Shown: in pieces, positions 31,540 through 43,140 of the stretch | Layout of the letters: every line of letters starts with the position of its first letter | Position numbering within the stretch: the stretch's first letter is position 1 | Origin: Coenobita brevimanus | Taxonomy: Eukaryota; Arthropoda; Malacostraca; Decapoda; Coenobitidae | Length of the DNA stretch: 64,000 nucleotides | Direction: 5' to 3' | Assembly (NCBI GenBank): GCA_032717465.1 | Contig: CM064657.1 | Span: 17,821,331-17,885,330 of the forward strand | Translations under genes and position numbers: made by a program | The notes under the pieces: generated by a model | Database searches by the model: none | Told to the model about the DNA's origin: nothing | Seen by the model: only the letters and a program-made list of their open reading frames with translations

Positions 31540-33570
31540 TGGTGGACTTGAAGGTAAATGATTATGTTGAAACATTTGAGATAGATACTGGCGCTGCTGT
31601 TACTTTTGTTGGTGAGAGTACATTTAAGAATATGCAGGTGCCAGGGCAGAAATTACATGATGCTGATATTGAGGGATTATAATAAAAATCCAGGTTGAGG
31701 TTAGGTATGGTAATCAGTGTAGAGATCTGCCACTTGTTATTAGAGGTGAACGTGCTTCCTTAGTAGGTAGAAACTGGTTATGTGATCTAAAATTGGATTG
31801 GAAAGCCATTACAGGACAAACTATTCTGCAGATGTACACAGTATCAAAACTTGAGGTTGATGTTTAAAAAGTATTAGATAAGTATGAAACTGTTTTTGAT
31901 TCAGATTTAGGTTGTTTGAAGGATTCTGAGGTTTCTTTGGTAAAGAAAGATGCTGTACCTGTGTATAAACAAGCTAGAACTGTATCTTAGAGTATAAGAG
32001 ATATGGTAGAGAAAGAATTGCTCAGACTTGAATCTATAGGGGTCATAAAACCAGTCACTTAGCTACTCAGAGTGGGCTAGTCCAACTGTTAATGTTGCGA
32101 AAGCAGATGGTCAAAGTGTAAAGATTTGTGCTGATTTTAAAGAAACCTTGAATCCTGTGTGATTTAAAACAATATCCATTGCCTGTACCTGAAGATATTT
32201 TTGCAGCTCTTGCTCAAGGTCAGCAGTTTACCAAATTGGATTTAAGTTATGCATATCATCAGCTGAAACTGGATAAGGAATCACAGAAGTACATGGTTAT
32301 TAATACCCACAAGGGATTGTTTACTGTTACTAGATTACAGTATGGCCATAACTGTGCTCTTGGTATCTTTCAAAGAGCCATGGAAAATGTTTTGATGAAT
32401 AATCCTAATGTAACGGTGTCCTTAGATGACATACTGATTACTAGCCCTACCGCTGAGGCTCACTTGCAAACCCTTGAACGTTTTTTGCACATTTTTACTG
32501 GCAGTGGGTTATAATTAAAAAAAAAGAGAAATGCTCATTCATGAATGAAGAAGTGAATGATTTAGGACACAAGTTGTAAAGGGATTCATACTTCTGATGA
32601 CAAGGTGGAAGCTTTTGTGAATTTTCCTAGACAAAAGAATAAGCAGGAACTGAGCTCCTTTTGTGGCATGGTCAAGTACTACCGTACATTACATAATCGG
32701 GTAATCGGGTTGTAATACCTGCTCAAGGAAGAGAGAAATTAACTGAAGAGTTGCATGACACACACCCAGGTATAGTTAGGATGAAGTGTTTAGCTCGTTC
32801 TTATTTATGGTGGCGAAATACTGATACAGAATTAGAGCGAAAGGTCAGTACTTGCATTGTTTGTCAAAAGTACCGGAACAGTGTTGTTCCTAAACCTCTG
32901 CATCCATGAGAGTTTCCGAGCAAGCCTTGGTCTCGGTTGCATGTGGATTATGCTGGACCTGTGGAGGGCCATATGTACCTCATTGTAATAGATGCTTACT
33001 CTAAATGGATGGAGGTTATACCAACTAATGGATGTTCGTCTAGGATAACTATTTCTAAACTAAGATCACTGTTCTGTACTCATGGATTACCTGATGTTCT
33101 TGTTAGTGATAATGGGCCTTGTTTTGTTAGTGAAGAGTTTAGTAATTTTATTTCTAACAATGGCATTCGTAATACAACAGGTGCCCCTTATCACCCTTCC
33201 ACAAATGGACTTGCTGAAAATGCTGTGAAAACCTCTAAGCAAGTTCTTAAGAAGTGTGATGGTAGTGTGGAGGAGATGTTAAATAGATTTTTGTTTGATT
33301 ACCGCATAACGCCCCAGAGCACTACTGGTGTACCACCCTGTGAATTGTTAATGGTAAGACGAATTAAATGCAGATTTGATTTACTCAGACCTAATACTCT
33401 TAATCAGGTAGTGAAGAAGCAAGAGTCTCAGGCAAAGTATTATAAAGGAAATTCTTCAAGACCCTTTGATATCAGGGAAAGAAATCATGTACATTGTAAG
33501 AATTTTTCTAGATCTGGACCTCCAAATGTACCTGGTGTTGTAGAACAATTCATGTCTGATAAGGACTAAA
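31540..33570 (+). pseudogene. Ty3/Gypsy pol (protease, RT, integrase), degenerate
   Basis: In order: the aspartic protease site FEIDTGAAVTF (~31588); the RT start LPLVIRG...SLVGRNWL; IDLKQYPLPVPEDIF, TKLDLSYAYHQ and VSLDDILIT (catalytic DD, ~32425); FVNFPRQKNKQELSSF after a frame change. The RNase H region is missing. The integrase part follows: a zinc-binding H...H and CIVCQ (~32760-32870), HVDYAGP, VSDNGP and the catalytic Glu in GLAENAVKT. The last 210 residues (32937-33569) are uninterrupted. Pol copies the RNA and inserts the DNA. The order protease-RT-integrase is Gypsy type. It is dead because of stops, shifts and the deletion. Its gag is not upstream in the same orientation. Confidence 0.85.
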
Positions 33571-33595
33571 GAAGGGGGTCTTGTAGCGAGACATC
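33568..33595 (+). other. Polypurine tract and possible 3' LTR start
   Basis: AAAGAAGGGGG is followed by TCTTGTAGCGAGAC right after the integrase stop. This is where a Gypsy polypurine tract and the LTR start (TGTAGC...) are expected. The LTR end was not found. Confidence 0.4.
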
Positions 33596-35279
33596 ATGAC
33601 CCGATGAACCTCTTGTAGCTAGGCAGCATGACCCTGAGATTAGTGTTGAACCTATGAGTGTTAGCACCTGAGAATTTAACCGATGTAAAAGAGGCTGATG
33701 GAAGGCTTGAGAATGTAAATAAAGAACCCTAGATGTTAGTAATGGATTCCAGAATGATGGTATCCAAAGTTCTAGTACTGTACTTCAGATACCCCTATGC
33801 CTATGCAGGTGTCAGAATTAAGGCGTTCATCACGCACAAGGGAAGAATAACCCTGTTGTCGACACAAAACTCGTATTTCTATTATAGGCAAGACATTTTA
33901 TTTACCTGGAAGTGCACGTTGGAGCCTAGAAGTGTTTAAACTGAAACAGAGAAACTACCATGGTTTGCAAAACTCGTGTACTAGTATGTCATTCCGGGAA
34001 ATGCCTAACGATTTTATTCACAGTGAATTATGTAAGTCTGTGGGTGTTAATGTTGCCACATTGTCTCTCAACGTCGGGACAGCGTAGGAATCTACTCCAG
34101 CTATCGTGTTACAATTATATTTAAAAGGGTTAGTCATAGGAGCCTGAGAGTTTTAATGAAGTTCTTATTAGCCTCAAAGTTCATTACAGTTACTTGAACC
34201 GGGCGGAGACGGAACTAATTGGATTTTGAAAGTCGCGCTACATTTTTCACCTTAAGTTTTCTTGCTTTAACATCCTTGGTAATATTTTCCTAAAGGTTGG
34301 GGCTGAGATGTATCGTGGTGGTTACCTTGTGATGGTTATGGGGTTTTGTTTGTGTTGTGTTGCTATGTGTTGCATTTTGCTGTGTTGTGTTACTGTGTGT
34401 TCTACTGTGTTGGCTGTGTTGCACTGTTGTTCTGCTGTGTTGTGTATGGTGATTTTTGTGATGTGGTGTGGTGGTTGTGTTATATGTTCTGTTTTATTTC
34501 TGTGGATGCTTCCTGTATTGTTCTGGTCTTGATGAGAATGTGGTTAAGATGATGTAAGCAGTTAATGTGTTTTTTGTGACAGCAGAGGAACAGCATACTA
34601 GTGATGGTTTTCAGTGTTACCAATGGTGATGATCCTAACAGAAGTAATGATGATTTGAATGTAATGTGAATTTCTAGTTATATTATTGATGAGTGTAGAA
34701 TACATTTATGTAATACTGACAGGTAGTGTACCAAGACCTTTAAAGGGATTTAAGCGTTTCCTTATGGCTTCTATCGTTTTTCCAGTACACAGAGGGATAC
34801 CCAAATATAGTGATTGTTCCTAAATGCGTCACTCCCTCACCCACTCACTCACTTTGAGTTACTGTACATTCTTGAAGGAAGGGGTCGAGACCTTATGGAA
34901 GAAGTGTTAGGAAACGAAATTTTCCACACTGGTAGACTGACTCCCAGGCCAGGTTTCAGGCAGGGTCGGATCCCTGAGACCTGAGGTGTCACACCCAAAC
35001 CCATTAGGCACAGAAATTTTTTTTGCCTAGGAATACAAATTTTTGCACAAAGGTAGAGCTTCATTCACAGCAAGTTAGCAGCATAATGGGTCCCCAAGGG
35101 TGGTCCCCCTTGTTGGGGGTGGGGGTGGGCGGCCTCTGCTGGCTTTGTCCAAAACATTTAACTGAAAAACTTTTTTTTTTTCTTTTTCTTTTTAACATGT
35201 TCACCTCGGCCATGTTTTGGCATGGGTGGCTTGTGTGGTAGGTGTGGGCGCTCACCATCCACTCACTCGATGTAGTGCT
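33596..35279. other. Intergenic with possible LTR remnant
   Basis: The first few hundred bases may be the 3' LTR. The TGTTGTGTT-rich stretch is listed separately. Nothing else was recognised. Confidence 0.4.
34340..34485. repeat. Degenerate TGTGTTG/TGTTGTG repeat
   Basis: TGTGTTG, TGTTGTG and TGCTGTGTTG units recur. The Cys/Val-rich open frames over it follow from the repeat. Confidence 0.7.
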
Positions 35280-35745
35280 GCTCTCGGGCGTCTGCCCTTT
35301 TCTCTCCATCCTTCTTTCCTTCCATTCTCTTCTGTCTTTCTTTCCTTCATTCCCTCTTCTGTCTTTCTCTCCTTCATTCTTTCCCTCTTCTGTCTTTCTC
35401 TCCTTCATTCTTTCCACTTCCTTCAGCCTGTGGGTGACTCTGCACTGAGTGACAAGCCAAATGGTTTCCTGTGCACCAGGAAACCATTTACTACGCTGGG
35501 TGGTAACCATATAACCAAATTTTGGCGCCTGGTGGTTTAGTGGGTAATTATTGCGCTCCAATCAGATTGAGCCAGTGAAGGTTTATATCCAAGGGGTAGT
35601 TGGGGTTGATTGCTCATGTAATGCCACTCAGGGACGAGTGAGGCTGGTCACTCTCGTCTTAAATGTCGGGACCGACTGCCTAGCCCCGGGCTCCTACGCT
35701 CCTCATGAGGCAATGTAGGATTGGATGATGGATGAATGGATGGAA
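35280..35745 (+). mobile_element. tRNA-derived SINE (SINE-A), copy 4
   Basis: The most complete copy. It has a CTTT/CTTC-rich head with TTCATTCTTTCC repeats (35300-35420), then GGGTGACTCTGCACTGAGTG and GGTTTCCTGTGCACCAGGAAACC. A box TGGTTTAGTGGG lies at 35533-35544 and B box GGTTTATATCC at 35580-35590. The tail is GGATGATGGATGAATGGATGG. The Harbinger derivative begins right after the tail. Confidence 0.85.
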
Positions 35746-35750
35746 CCTTA

Positions 35751-36487
35751 CGCGAGCCATACAGGCACAGGCGAGCCCGTCCGGCGGCCTGAAGAGGCCG
35801 GCCCATTCAGGCAAACCTGGGCGTGTGTGAGCAATGAACAGGCTCCTGCGCAGGCAGCCACAACGGTCGTCCTGGGATCTGTCGCGGACAGATTTTCGTG
35901 GTCAGGCTCCAGTCAGGTTCAGGCAAACTGAGCATGTGTGGGGTACCACAGACCGTCAGGCGTCAGTCTTGTGTCAGTTGTGCGGGAGAATTTTAAATCC
36001 TTGTACGAGCAGCCTGTGGCAATAAACCTGTGTGGCTGTCAGTCTTTCATGCGGCGAAATAACACTCCTCATACAGGTATCGTTCTTCTTCTTTATTATT
36101 AGGGAAACCAGTGACAACAGCTGCAGGTAGGAATCCTCGTCCATCCTCAAGTAATTAAACGAGTCATTCTTCTTGCACAGCAGTTCTTTCAACAGTCAGA
36201 TGGGGCACTTTACTCCTTCTCATCAACCAGTCTTTTGCCCATTTGGTCCGTATTTTCATCCTCTTTCTATTATTTGCAATATAGGCCGCGGCAACAGCCC
36301 CAATAGCATACAGCTCCAGGTCATCTGTGGGCAGTGTGGAGTCCATGGCCACCCTCACGCCACTGCGTTTCGCTTGCAACTGAGCTGAGACGTGAGGCCG
36401 ACTGAATCGTGTGTGGGCACAGCATTGTTCGTTGAGGCCGGCCTCTTCAGGCCACCGGACTGGTTCGCCTGTGCGTGTATGGCCCTC
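35751..36487. mobile_element. Harbinger deletion derivative with both TIRs
   Basis: The left terminus contains GCCATACAGGCACAGGCGA, and the right terminus reverse-complemented GCCATACACGCACAGGCGA. Similarity extends about 50 bases to GGCCTGAAGAGGCCGGC. Both ends are flanked by TTA (35748-35750 and 36488-36490), the 3-bp duplication expected of PIF/Harbinger. The 737-bp element keeps only the 5' end of a transposase on the minus strand. It looks like an internally deleted copy moved by a relative. Confidence 0.85.
35974..36346 (-). pseudogene. Harbinger transposase 5' part, copy 4
   Basis: A start at 36346 reads MDSTLPTDDLELYAIG, then RTKWAKDWLMRRSKVPHL. A one-base frame change near 36190 follows. 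The second frame gives NSFNYLRM-like NDSFNYLRMDEDSYLQLLSL and MRSVISPHERLTAT. These are the N-terminal motifs of ALP1/HARBI1-type transposases (F-x-N-x-LRM ... SPEERLA). The DDE catalytic half is absent. Its position inside the TIR pair confirms the element's superfamily. Confidence 0.8.
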
Positions 36488-36554
36488 TTAAGAGGGTTGC
36501 CCTCACAGGGGAGGAGGCAGTTCCTGGAGGTCCCAGCAGAACCATTATGCATGG
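36488..36554. other. Flank of Harbinger derivative
   Basis: Short GC-rich flank. GAGGGTTGCCCTCACAGGG resembles motifs in the following degenerate repeat. Confidence 0.4.
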
Positions 36555-37190
36555 TTGTAGTTTTTAACCTAGGAATGTAAAACTTTGCATATTGGTAAGT
36601 ATTTAGCCTGTGCTACATTGTAGGAAGAGTGGGAACCCTGATGACCACCCCCACGGGAAGGAGGGTCACTGGCGAGGATATTGCCATAACATTTTGCTTG
36701 ATGGCAGAGCTTTTCTGGATCCACGTTCTAGGCAGGGTGAGACTACCAAAGGCCATCCCTCACGGGTAAGGGATAGTGGGAGGGGGGGGGGTGCGGATCT
36801 CGGGAATCCTGGCCAAAGACTATGGACGGCCATTGCTTTTTTTTAAATTTAGAAACATGAAATTCTGCTTACAGGTAGACGTTCAACCTGACCACGTTTT
36901 AGGAGGGGTAGCAATCTGAATGGTGACCTCTTATGTGGGGGATTGCCCTCAGTGGAGAAAATGCCATATATTTTTATTTAGGCACAAACTTTTGCAGAGT
37001 AGTAGACCTTCATCTAGACCTGAGTTTATAGAATGTGAGAGCCCTGGGGTTCACCCCTCTGTCTTCCTCGTATATAAAGCTATTTTCCCTTTCAATATTG
37101 CAGGCGTGGGTGCAGCTGTCAAAGGTGTCTTTTGTCTTTTTTTATTTATCTCTTTGTCTGTGCTTGAACTTAGGTATTTGAAAATCTCCT
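36555..37190. repeat. Strongly diverged ~170-250 bp repeat units
   Basis: Segments starting AACCTAGGAATGTAAAACTTTGC, TTTAGAAACATGAAATTCTGC and TTTAGGCACAAACTTTTGC are each followed by a (G)GTA.. TTCA/TTTAGCCTG stretch and a GTGG..ATTGCC(C)TCA stretch. A related piece lies at 35028-35075. This looks like an old tandem array. Similarity was judged by eye. Confidence 0.4.
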
Positions 37191-37205
37191 GAGCATTAAC
37201 ACATA

Positions 37206-37260
37206 AAAAGATCGTGTAGTCCTGCCAATTTTAAAAGATCGTGTAGTCCTGCCAATTTTA
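37206..37260. repeat. 27-bp perfect tandem duplication
   Basis: AAAAGATCGTGTAGTCCTGC + CAATTTT occurs twice in direct succession. Confidence 0.95.
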
Positions 37261-38639
37261 TCAGGACACGAAGTATTTGTTATAATATAATTTGCATCTT
37301 TCTGTGTTGTGAGAAAAAGTCAGGACGGCCAGCTTGCACTCTACTTCATTTTTTTTTTTTTTTAACCACACCTCCACACCTTCCCTGCGCGTTGCTGTGG
37401 CGTACGCATTGCTGCGGCAAGACGATGTCTACCGCAAGAGAACATCGATTCATTGCACGGGACAGCCCTGAAGGAGCAGTTTGCTGTTGATGGGTCTGCT
37501 TAGCCAGATAGACTCACGTTACTCAGCAACAGCAACTTTCCATAACGCTTTTCATACTCACCAGTGTCTGCATCCTATGTCCATTGATTTCCTGGTTGAT
37601 TAATTTAATGAATCAGCTAAAATGCCTATGCTGCGAATACCAGGAGACTTAAGCATCCCCAAAAGACAAGATAATAGGGTGAACTATATGCAACACCACA
37701 TCGACATATACCCAGCTATAAGAAGAGTTTGATTACAGACAGAGAGCCAATAGGCATTTTTAATATCCTTAATCCCCCAGAAGTCCTGCAACACAATTCT
37801 CATTTAACTGGGAAATCCGATAATGTTTACCGGTACATTATGTGGCTCTGCTAAGGAGCAAACAACTGGTCACTCGCCTTAGATATCTGAACTGGGTAGT
37901 CTAGCCCTAGACCCGTACACTCCTGATAAAAAAAAAAAAAAATGGCTTGGTCGATGAATGGATGTAACACCATTCTCACTCAACTGGCATGATTGAAAGT
38001 TATTACACTGTATTATATGGCTGTGAATGTCATTGGCAGATCTAGGGAATGGCCGTAACACTTCAGGCTCACACGATTCACCCACAACTGAATAAAATTA
38101 TCTGATCTTATGCTGAATACTAGAAATGATACGACCATGAGATAGTTAAAAAGGACGAGAACCTTTGTTGAGTCTTACAGTGTACTGTCTTTTATTAATC
38201 TGTGGCCAATAGACTGTTTCTTGGTTTGTATTAGGTAGAAAGACAGACAGACAAATGAGGAAGTGATGGAGAGCTGTGGTGTTGATGTGGATGTGTTGGA
38301 AAGCATTAAGAGTAGTACCTTGAAATGGCTTTGCCAATGGAGAGAATGGATAATGAGAAACTGATATACAAAAGTGTATGAGGATGAGGCAGATGGGGAG
38401 AGGGAAATCGAGGCTGACATGGAGAGATGGGGTGGAGAGATGTTATGTAAGTTAGGTGGTACGAGTTGGAAAAAGTGCAGCCTAAAGCGGAGGACAGACT
38501 GACATGGAGGTGATTTGTTTGCGACCATCTCTTCTGGTATTCGGTGTGTGATTATACTGTAGATAGATAAGCAGATAGCTACTTGGTTGGAGTCACAAGA
38601 TTTGTATGGTCTGTGTATCTGTGTAACTTTAATATTCCC
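37261..38639. other. Intergenic, nothing recognised
   Basis: Two loosely similar units (ATTCTCATTTAACTGG... and ATTCTCACTCAACTGG..., 37795 and 37970) suggest an old duplication. No gene was recognised. Confidence 0.45.
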
Positions 38640-38935
38640 CCCTGTTCATCTTCCTGCATTTGATTTTGCCACTCTGTACATCCTCCTCTCTTCCCTTCCC
38701 TCCCCAGCCCTTTTCCTCCCTTTCCCATTCCTTTCCATTCGTCTTCCTTCCACTTCCTTCAATTCCTCTTCCTTCCCCATCGTCTCAGCCTCTCATCCTC
38801 TCGTCATTCCATCCCTCCCCCTTCTCTCCCTGTCCTTTCTACCCTTCCTCCTACTCCCTTCACTTCCTTCCTCCCCATCCTCTTCTCCCCCATTTCCCTG
38901 CATTCCCCTTTCCCTTTTCTTCCTCCTTCAGATAT
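38640..38935. repeat. Pyrimidine-rich (CTTCC)-type tract
   Basis: About 300 bases of nearly pure C/T on the plus strand, with CCTTCC and CTTCCTCC motifs. The Ser/Pro/Leu-rich frames over it follow from composition. Confidence 0.8.
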
Positions 38936-39577
38936 ATGTCCAGTGTATGATGTTCAGGGGAGGGAAAGAGAGACTGGGAGGAAAGAAAGAGTGAAACGAG
39001 GGAGGAAATAATTTGACCTGAGGTACGGAAACAGACAGACATGATAAAACAGTTCATGAAATTAAAAAAGAAAATAAAGAAGGGAAATGACAGAGAAATG
39101 AAAAAGTATAGAAATTTTAAACGGACAGCAAGCAGACTAGTCCATTCCTCTTGGGCCTTTAATGGTCTTTATGATTCACTCTCTTTTTGAAAGAAATCGT
39201 CTAACTTTATTTTTAAAAAAGTTAGTGCCAGCTCAAAAAAATAATAGGATTGACATGATCATGAGAGGGTTAACTTGGCAGGAATTTTCGTCCTATTGAG
39301 GCACATTCCTGGAATTCAGTGGCAGAATAAGGCAACACTATGGTTCTGCCCCCTTACCACAACACAGTGATGACTAGCACCATATTTTAGTGATAATCTC
39401 TTCTCACAATTCAGGACTTATGATTAAAGCAAAAATATTAGGACAAATTAAAACGAAAGGAAAATAAGGGCACAGAACTGACTGCCGACAGTTGGCCAGC
39501 CTTATTGTATTCTCTTTTTCACACATTCCTGTATGGAACATTTTTTCTTGTGATCTAATGGTTAGAACTTCCTAGAC
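38936..39577. other. Intergenic, nothing recognised
   Basis: AT-rich, with no recognised feature before the hAT element. Confidence 0.45.
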
Positions 39578-40246
39578 CAAGGGTCCCCAAAGTGGTCAGT
39601 ATCGACCCCAAAGGGTTGATAAATGGCTGGGGGTCAAAAGAGGGTCGATAATTGGCTGGGGGTCAATGGGGGGTCGATGGATGATTGAAGGTCGATTGGG
39701 GATCAATCAGTCTGCTGGGGTCCAAAGCTGAAATGCATACAAGAAATTTAAAGTGCACACAATACAAGGCAAAAGTTACGGATTACTACTATATGATTTA
39801 TGTACAATTGGTTTTCATCATATATATTAAAGTAGTTTTACTGAAACAAAATGATATCTTGATTATCTTTATCTAGAATCACATGACGTGACCACACCAT
39901 TATAATGTTTCATTCACATGGATGAATTACTTTGATTTTCTTTAGTCATGTGCACTACTTTTACTAATATTGGATAAACATATAAACTCTCTTTACTGTA
40001 CACATGAGATCTTCATAACTCTTTTCCGTCCACTTCCTGTGCATCTGTACACCGCCTCTCGTACCTCCCACCCTCTCTCTTGTCTCTTATCTCCCCTTTC
40101 CCAGGAAGGATATACTGTACTTACGTGTAGTATTTCTGTTCACTTCCCGTACTGAGCGTACTCCCTCCAACACTCGAACACAGACTCTGAAGAGCAAGTA
40201 GCTACATTTTCAACACCCATATTGATAGGAGTGGTGTCAATGAAGT

Positions 40247-42210
40247 GATTGCTATGCCTTCACTAACAAACATAATGGCAGCTGCTGATGCCAAGAGGAA
40301 ATGCCGACAATATTCACAAGAATATTTGAAATTTGGATTCATCACTTCGTTACCATTGAAACAGTGCCTATGTGCCTGTTATGTGAAAAGACTTTCAGTA
40401 GGCCTAATGATGCCATGAAACCTGCAAAGATGAAAGATCACCTTCAAAGAGTTCACACTGATAAGAAAAAACAAATATCTTGATTATTTTAAGGCACTGA
40501 AGAAAAAAAAAATTAAAGGCATTTTTCAAAGCACCTGTCAATGTTGATAAGGAAGGAAAACTTAAGGCATCATACAGTATCTCCCTCATCATGGCAAAAA
40601 AAAAAAAGAAAAAGAAAATTGCATACACTTGGCGAGGAGATCATAATTCTAGCAATTAAAGAGGTGATTGAAACTTTTATGAAGAAAGACTCTCAACGTG
40701 TCCTAAAAAGCCAGTCATTAAATTCCAGTACAGTGCAACGACGAATTGATGTGATGGCCGATGAGATGGAAATAACTTTGACATCATTGCTTCAACACTT
40801 CAAGTTTTCTGTCCAACTCGATGAATCGACTTTCGGCAGTTCAAATATTCTCATGGCCTAGGCGAGGCATAACAGCCCACATGAACAGTGCATTGTTCAC
40901 GATTTTTTTTTTTTTTTTTTTTGCCAAGTATCTTAAAGCTGATGCAAAAGGTGACACAATTCTTCGGTGTTTGGAGGAGTAATTGGAGAAGCACAGTATA
41001 CCCATCAGCAATATTGCTGCAGTGGCTACTGATGGTGCAACAGCAATGGTTTATTTGCCACTTAACTCAAGGAAAAGGTACATTACCTGATGTACAGTCT
41101 AAGACAAAAGTCGTGTCGCGATTTTTGGTGAAGACATCTGATAAAAGGCTAACCTTTAGGGCATGCCAGTCTCGAATGCGTTACTGGGGTAGGACTCTCA
41201 GATTGTTTCGCGACTGACATTAAATCATCGGACAAGGCAGCGACACGACTTTTGTCTTAGACTGTACGTACTGCTCATTGTGTATTACAGAGACACATCT
41301 TATAGTGAGGAGACTCAGTGGTGAACTACATGATGCCTTGCAAGTGTGTATCAGAACAATTAATAAAGCCAAAGCACATCCACTCAACTTGCAATGTGTG
41401 CAATGCTATATGTAAAAAGAATTATGAAACTCTGAACCAATTTCTTTTGCACACTGAGGTAAGGTGGCTGTCCAGGGGTGATAGCTTGCAAAGACTTGTA
41501 GACTTATACATCTTAATTGTGCAGTTTCTAACAAATGTAGATCCATCACTTTGTGAAGAGTTAAAACAATCTGTTAGAATTTTCACTTCTGTTTAGCAGA
41601 ACTACTGTATATTCAAAATTGTATGCAGTACAGAAACATTTGCATGGTAAAGGTGTTACGATTATTCAGGCCAGGACAACTCTATTAGGCTCTCAAGTCA
41701 AAATAGGCCTATTCAAAGCTTCATTGGCTCGTAGAAATTTTAATTATTTTTCAAAATTACGGCAACTGGAAGAAAATGAAAATATTTCAGATAGTGACCT
41801 GGAGATATAAACAGCCCACTTTGATAAATTAAGGGAAGACTTTAAAGTACGCATTGAGAACCTTGAGATAATGCACGTGCCTGACTGGATTCTTGCACCT
41901 TCTAATTTGGAAACAGAAAATGCAGACATTGACTCTCAATTACAGGAGGAACTTATAGAAATAACAATGGACCTTTAAGCAGATGCACTGTTCAGAAGTA
42001 AAAGCCTCGGTGACTATTGGAGCATTGTAAATACTGCTGCTAATTTCCCCCGGCTTTGTGCAGTGGTTGAATCGTTTTTACTTGCATTCCCATGTTCTTA
42101 CGTGGTTGAAGCTGGTTTTAGCCACGCAAATACACTCCTAACAAAGTAGAGGAATGGACTAAACCTGGAAGAGAGTGGTGACTTACGACTAAAACTAACC
42201 GGTCTCCAAC
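40247..42210 (+). pseudogene. hAT transposase, ZBED5/SCAND3-like, degenerate
   Basis: It begins MPSLTNIMAAADAKRKCRQY then, after a shift, VPMCLLCEKTFS and KMKDHLQRVH, a BED-type zinc finger (C-x2-C...H-x4-H). Further on are SSTVQRRIDVMADEM, then FSVQLDEST (the first catalytic Asp region). The segment HTEVRWLSRGDSLQRL at about 41450 is a signature of this family. The C-terminus (42050-42200) has AVVESFLLAFPCS-like and ANTLLTK-like motifs in broken frames. hAT transposases cut with 8-bp duplications. At least six frame breaks, a poly(T) run (40905-40921) and the nested MITE disable it. Confidence 0.85.
41095..41264. mobile_element. 170-bp Tc1/mariner-type MITE nested in the hAT transposase
   Basis: The ends are perfect inverted repeats starting CAGTCTAAGACAAAAGTCGT (25 bp). 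TA flanks both sides (41093-41094 and 41265-41266). Removing the insert and one TA rejoins the hAT reading LPDV|RTAHCV, which fits the family's conserved THC motif. This confirms a clean insertion. Too small to code. Confidence 0.9.
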
Positions 42211-42295
42211 CAAATTTCGTTGCCCTTGTTCACCCTCATCAGCTGCATCCTTCCCATTAATGACATCAACAACTCAGTAAAATGGGTATCTTATA

Positions 42296-42298
<3 letters not shown>

Positions 42299-42379
<81 letters not shown>
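42299..42379. repeat. (AT)n microsatellite
   Basis: About 40 AT units inside the 3' end of the hAT element. Confidence 0.95.
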
Positions 42380-42384
<5 letters not shown>

Positions 42385-42875
42385 AGACATGTAATAAATG
42401 CTTGAGGGTCGAAGAATAATCTGCAACTGGAGGAAGAGATCGATGAGCTGAAGAGTTTGGGACCCTTGTTATAGACAGTGTAAAAGCCTCGCATTGATTC
42501 AGTCCCAAGAGATAACTGGAGGTTTTTCGATGAAGTACTGTCATAAAGAGAAGCAGACTGATCTTTTATCCTAAAATATATTGGATTGTGGTGGCCTGGA
42601 CTGTGCCTCGTTAACTTAAAGGACGTAATATGGGATTGGCTCAGTGTTACCATATTTAGCATACTTTTATCCTTTTATCACAATTTAGTCTCATATTTGA
42701 TGGCTGACCAATTCTATCATAAGTGATCATTTCACATAATTCTAGCATATTATTATACTGTTTAGAATACAGTTTAGGATATTTCTTATTTAGAGACCAC
42801 TAAGTTACCAAGTTTGCAAATTTGTCATTAAAACTAGGTATTTCCACGTTTGTCTGGTGACAAATATTAGGAAGA

Positions 42876-43140
42876 AAAAGCCTATATTACAAAGTATGCA
42901 CTGCTGCTAAGAACTCTGGAATTATTGCTGAGGAAGAAGAGAGAGATTTAGACAATGAGTGGCAGTCACTAACATTAAGTGATGAAGAAGAAAACGTTCT
43001 CTCACAAAACATCAACACTGACGGCGAGCCCCTCCATTCAAAATCAGAGTGGACAGTACCCAGCCCTGTCGAAATTTACAAGCGCACTGCAGAGCATGCT
43101 ATGTTCCAATGCTACTATAGTGTTCCTCCTCGTAACATAG
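42876..43140 (+). pseudogene. Acidic coding-like fragment, unrecognised
   Basis: With no ATG, one frame stays open with protein-like composition: AAKNSGIIAEEEERDLDNEW, LTLSDEEENVLSQ, then SEWTVPSPVEIYKRTAEHAM. Acidic N-terminal stretches like this occur in several transposases, but I do not recognise the family. It ends where the inverted-repeat structure at 43131 begins. Confidence 0.3.

Larger units (their letters stand above)
39578..42468 (+). mobile_element. hAT element of ZBED/FAM200 type
   Basis: The left end is CAAGGGTCCCCAAAGTGG and the right end GAGTTTGGGACCCTTG, inverted termini typical of this hAT branch. Flanks TCCTAGAC (39570-39577) and TTATAGAC (42469-42476) match at 6 of 8 bases, an aged 8-bp duplication. 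Length is 2,891 bp including a nested MITE (170 bp) and an (AT)n tract (42299-42379). Both ends and the broken transposase are preserved. Confidence 0.85.

Noticed and set aside
34308..34552. Cys/Val/Leu-rich 74- and 68-residue frames, superficially like membrane peptides
   Set aside because: They lie on a degenerate TGTGTTG repeat; composition explains them.
38587..38994. 135-residue Ser/Pro/Leu-rich frame
   Set aside because: A pyrimidine tract yields such frames in all three phases; no domain or splice context.
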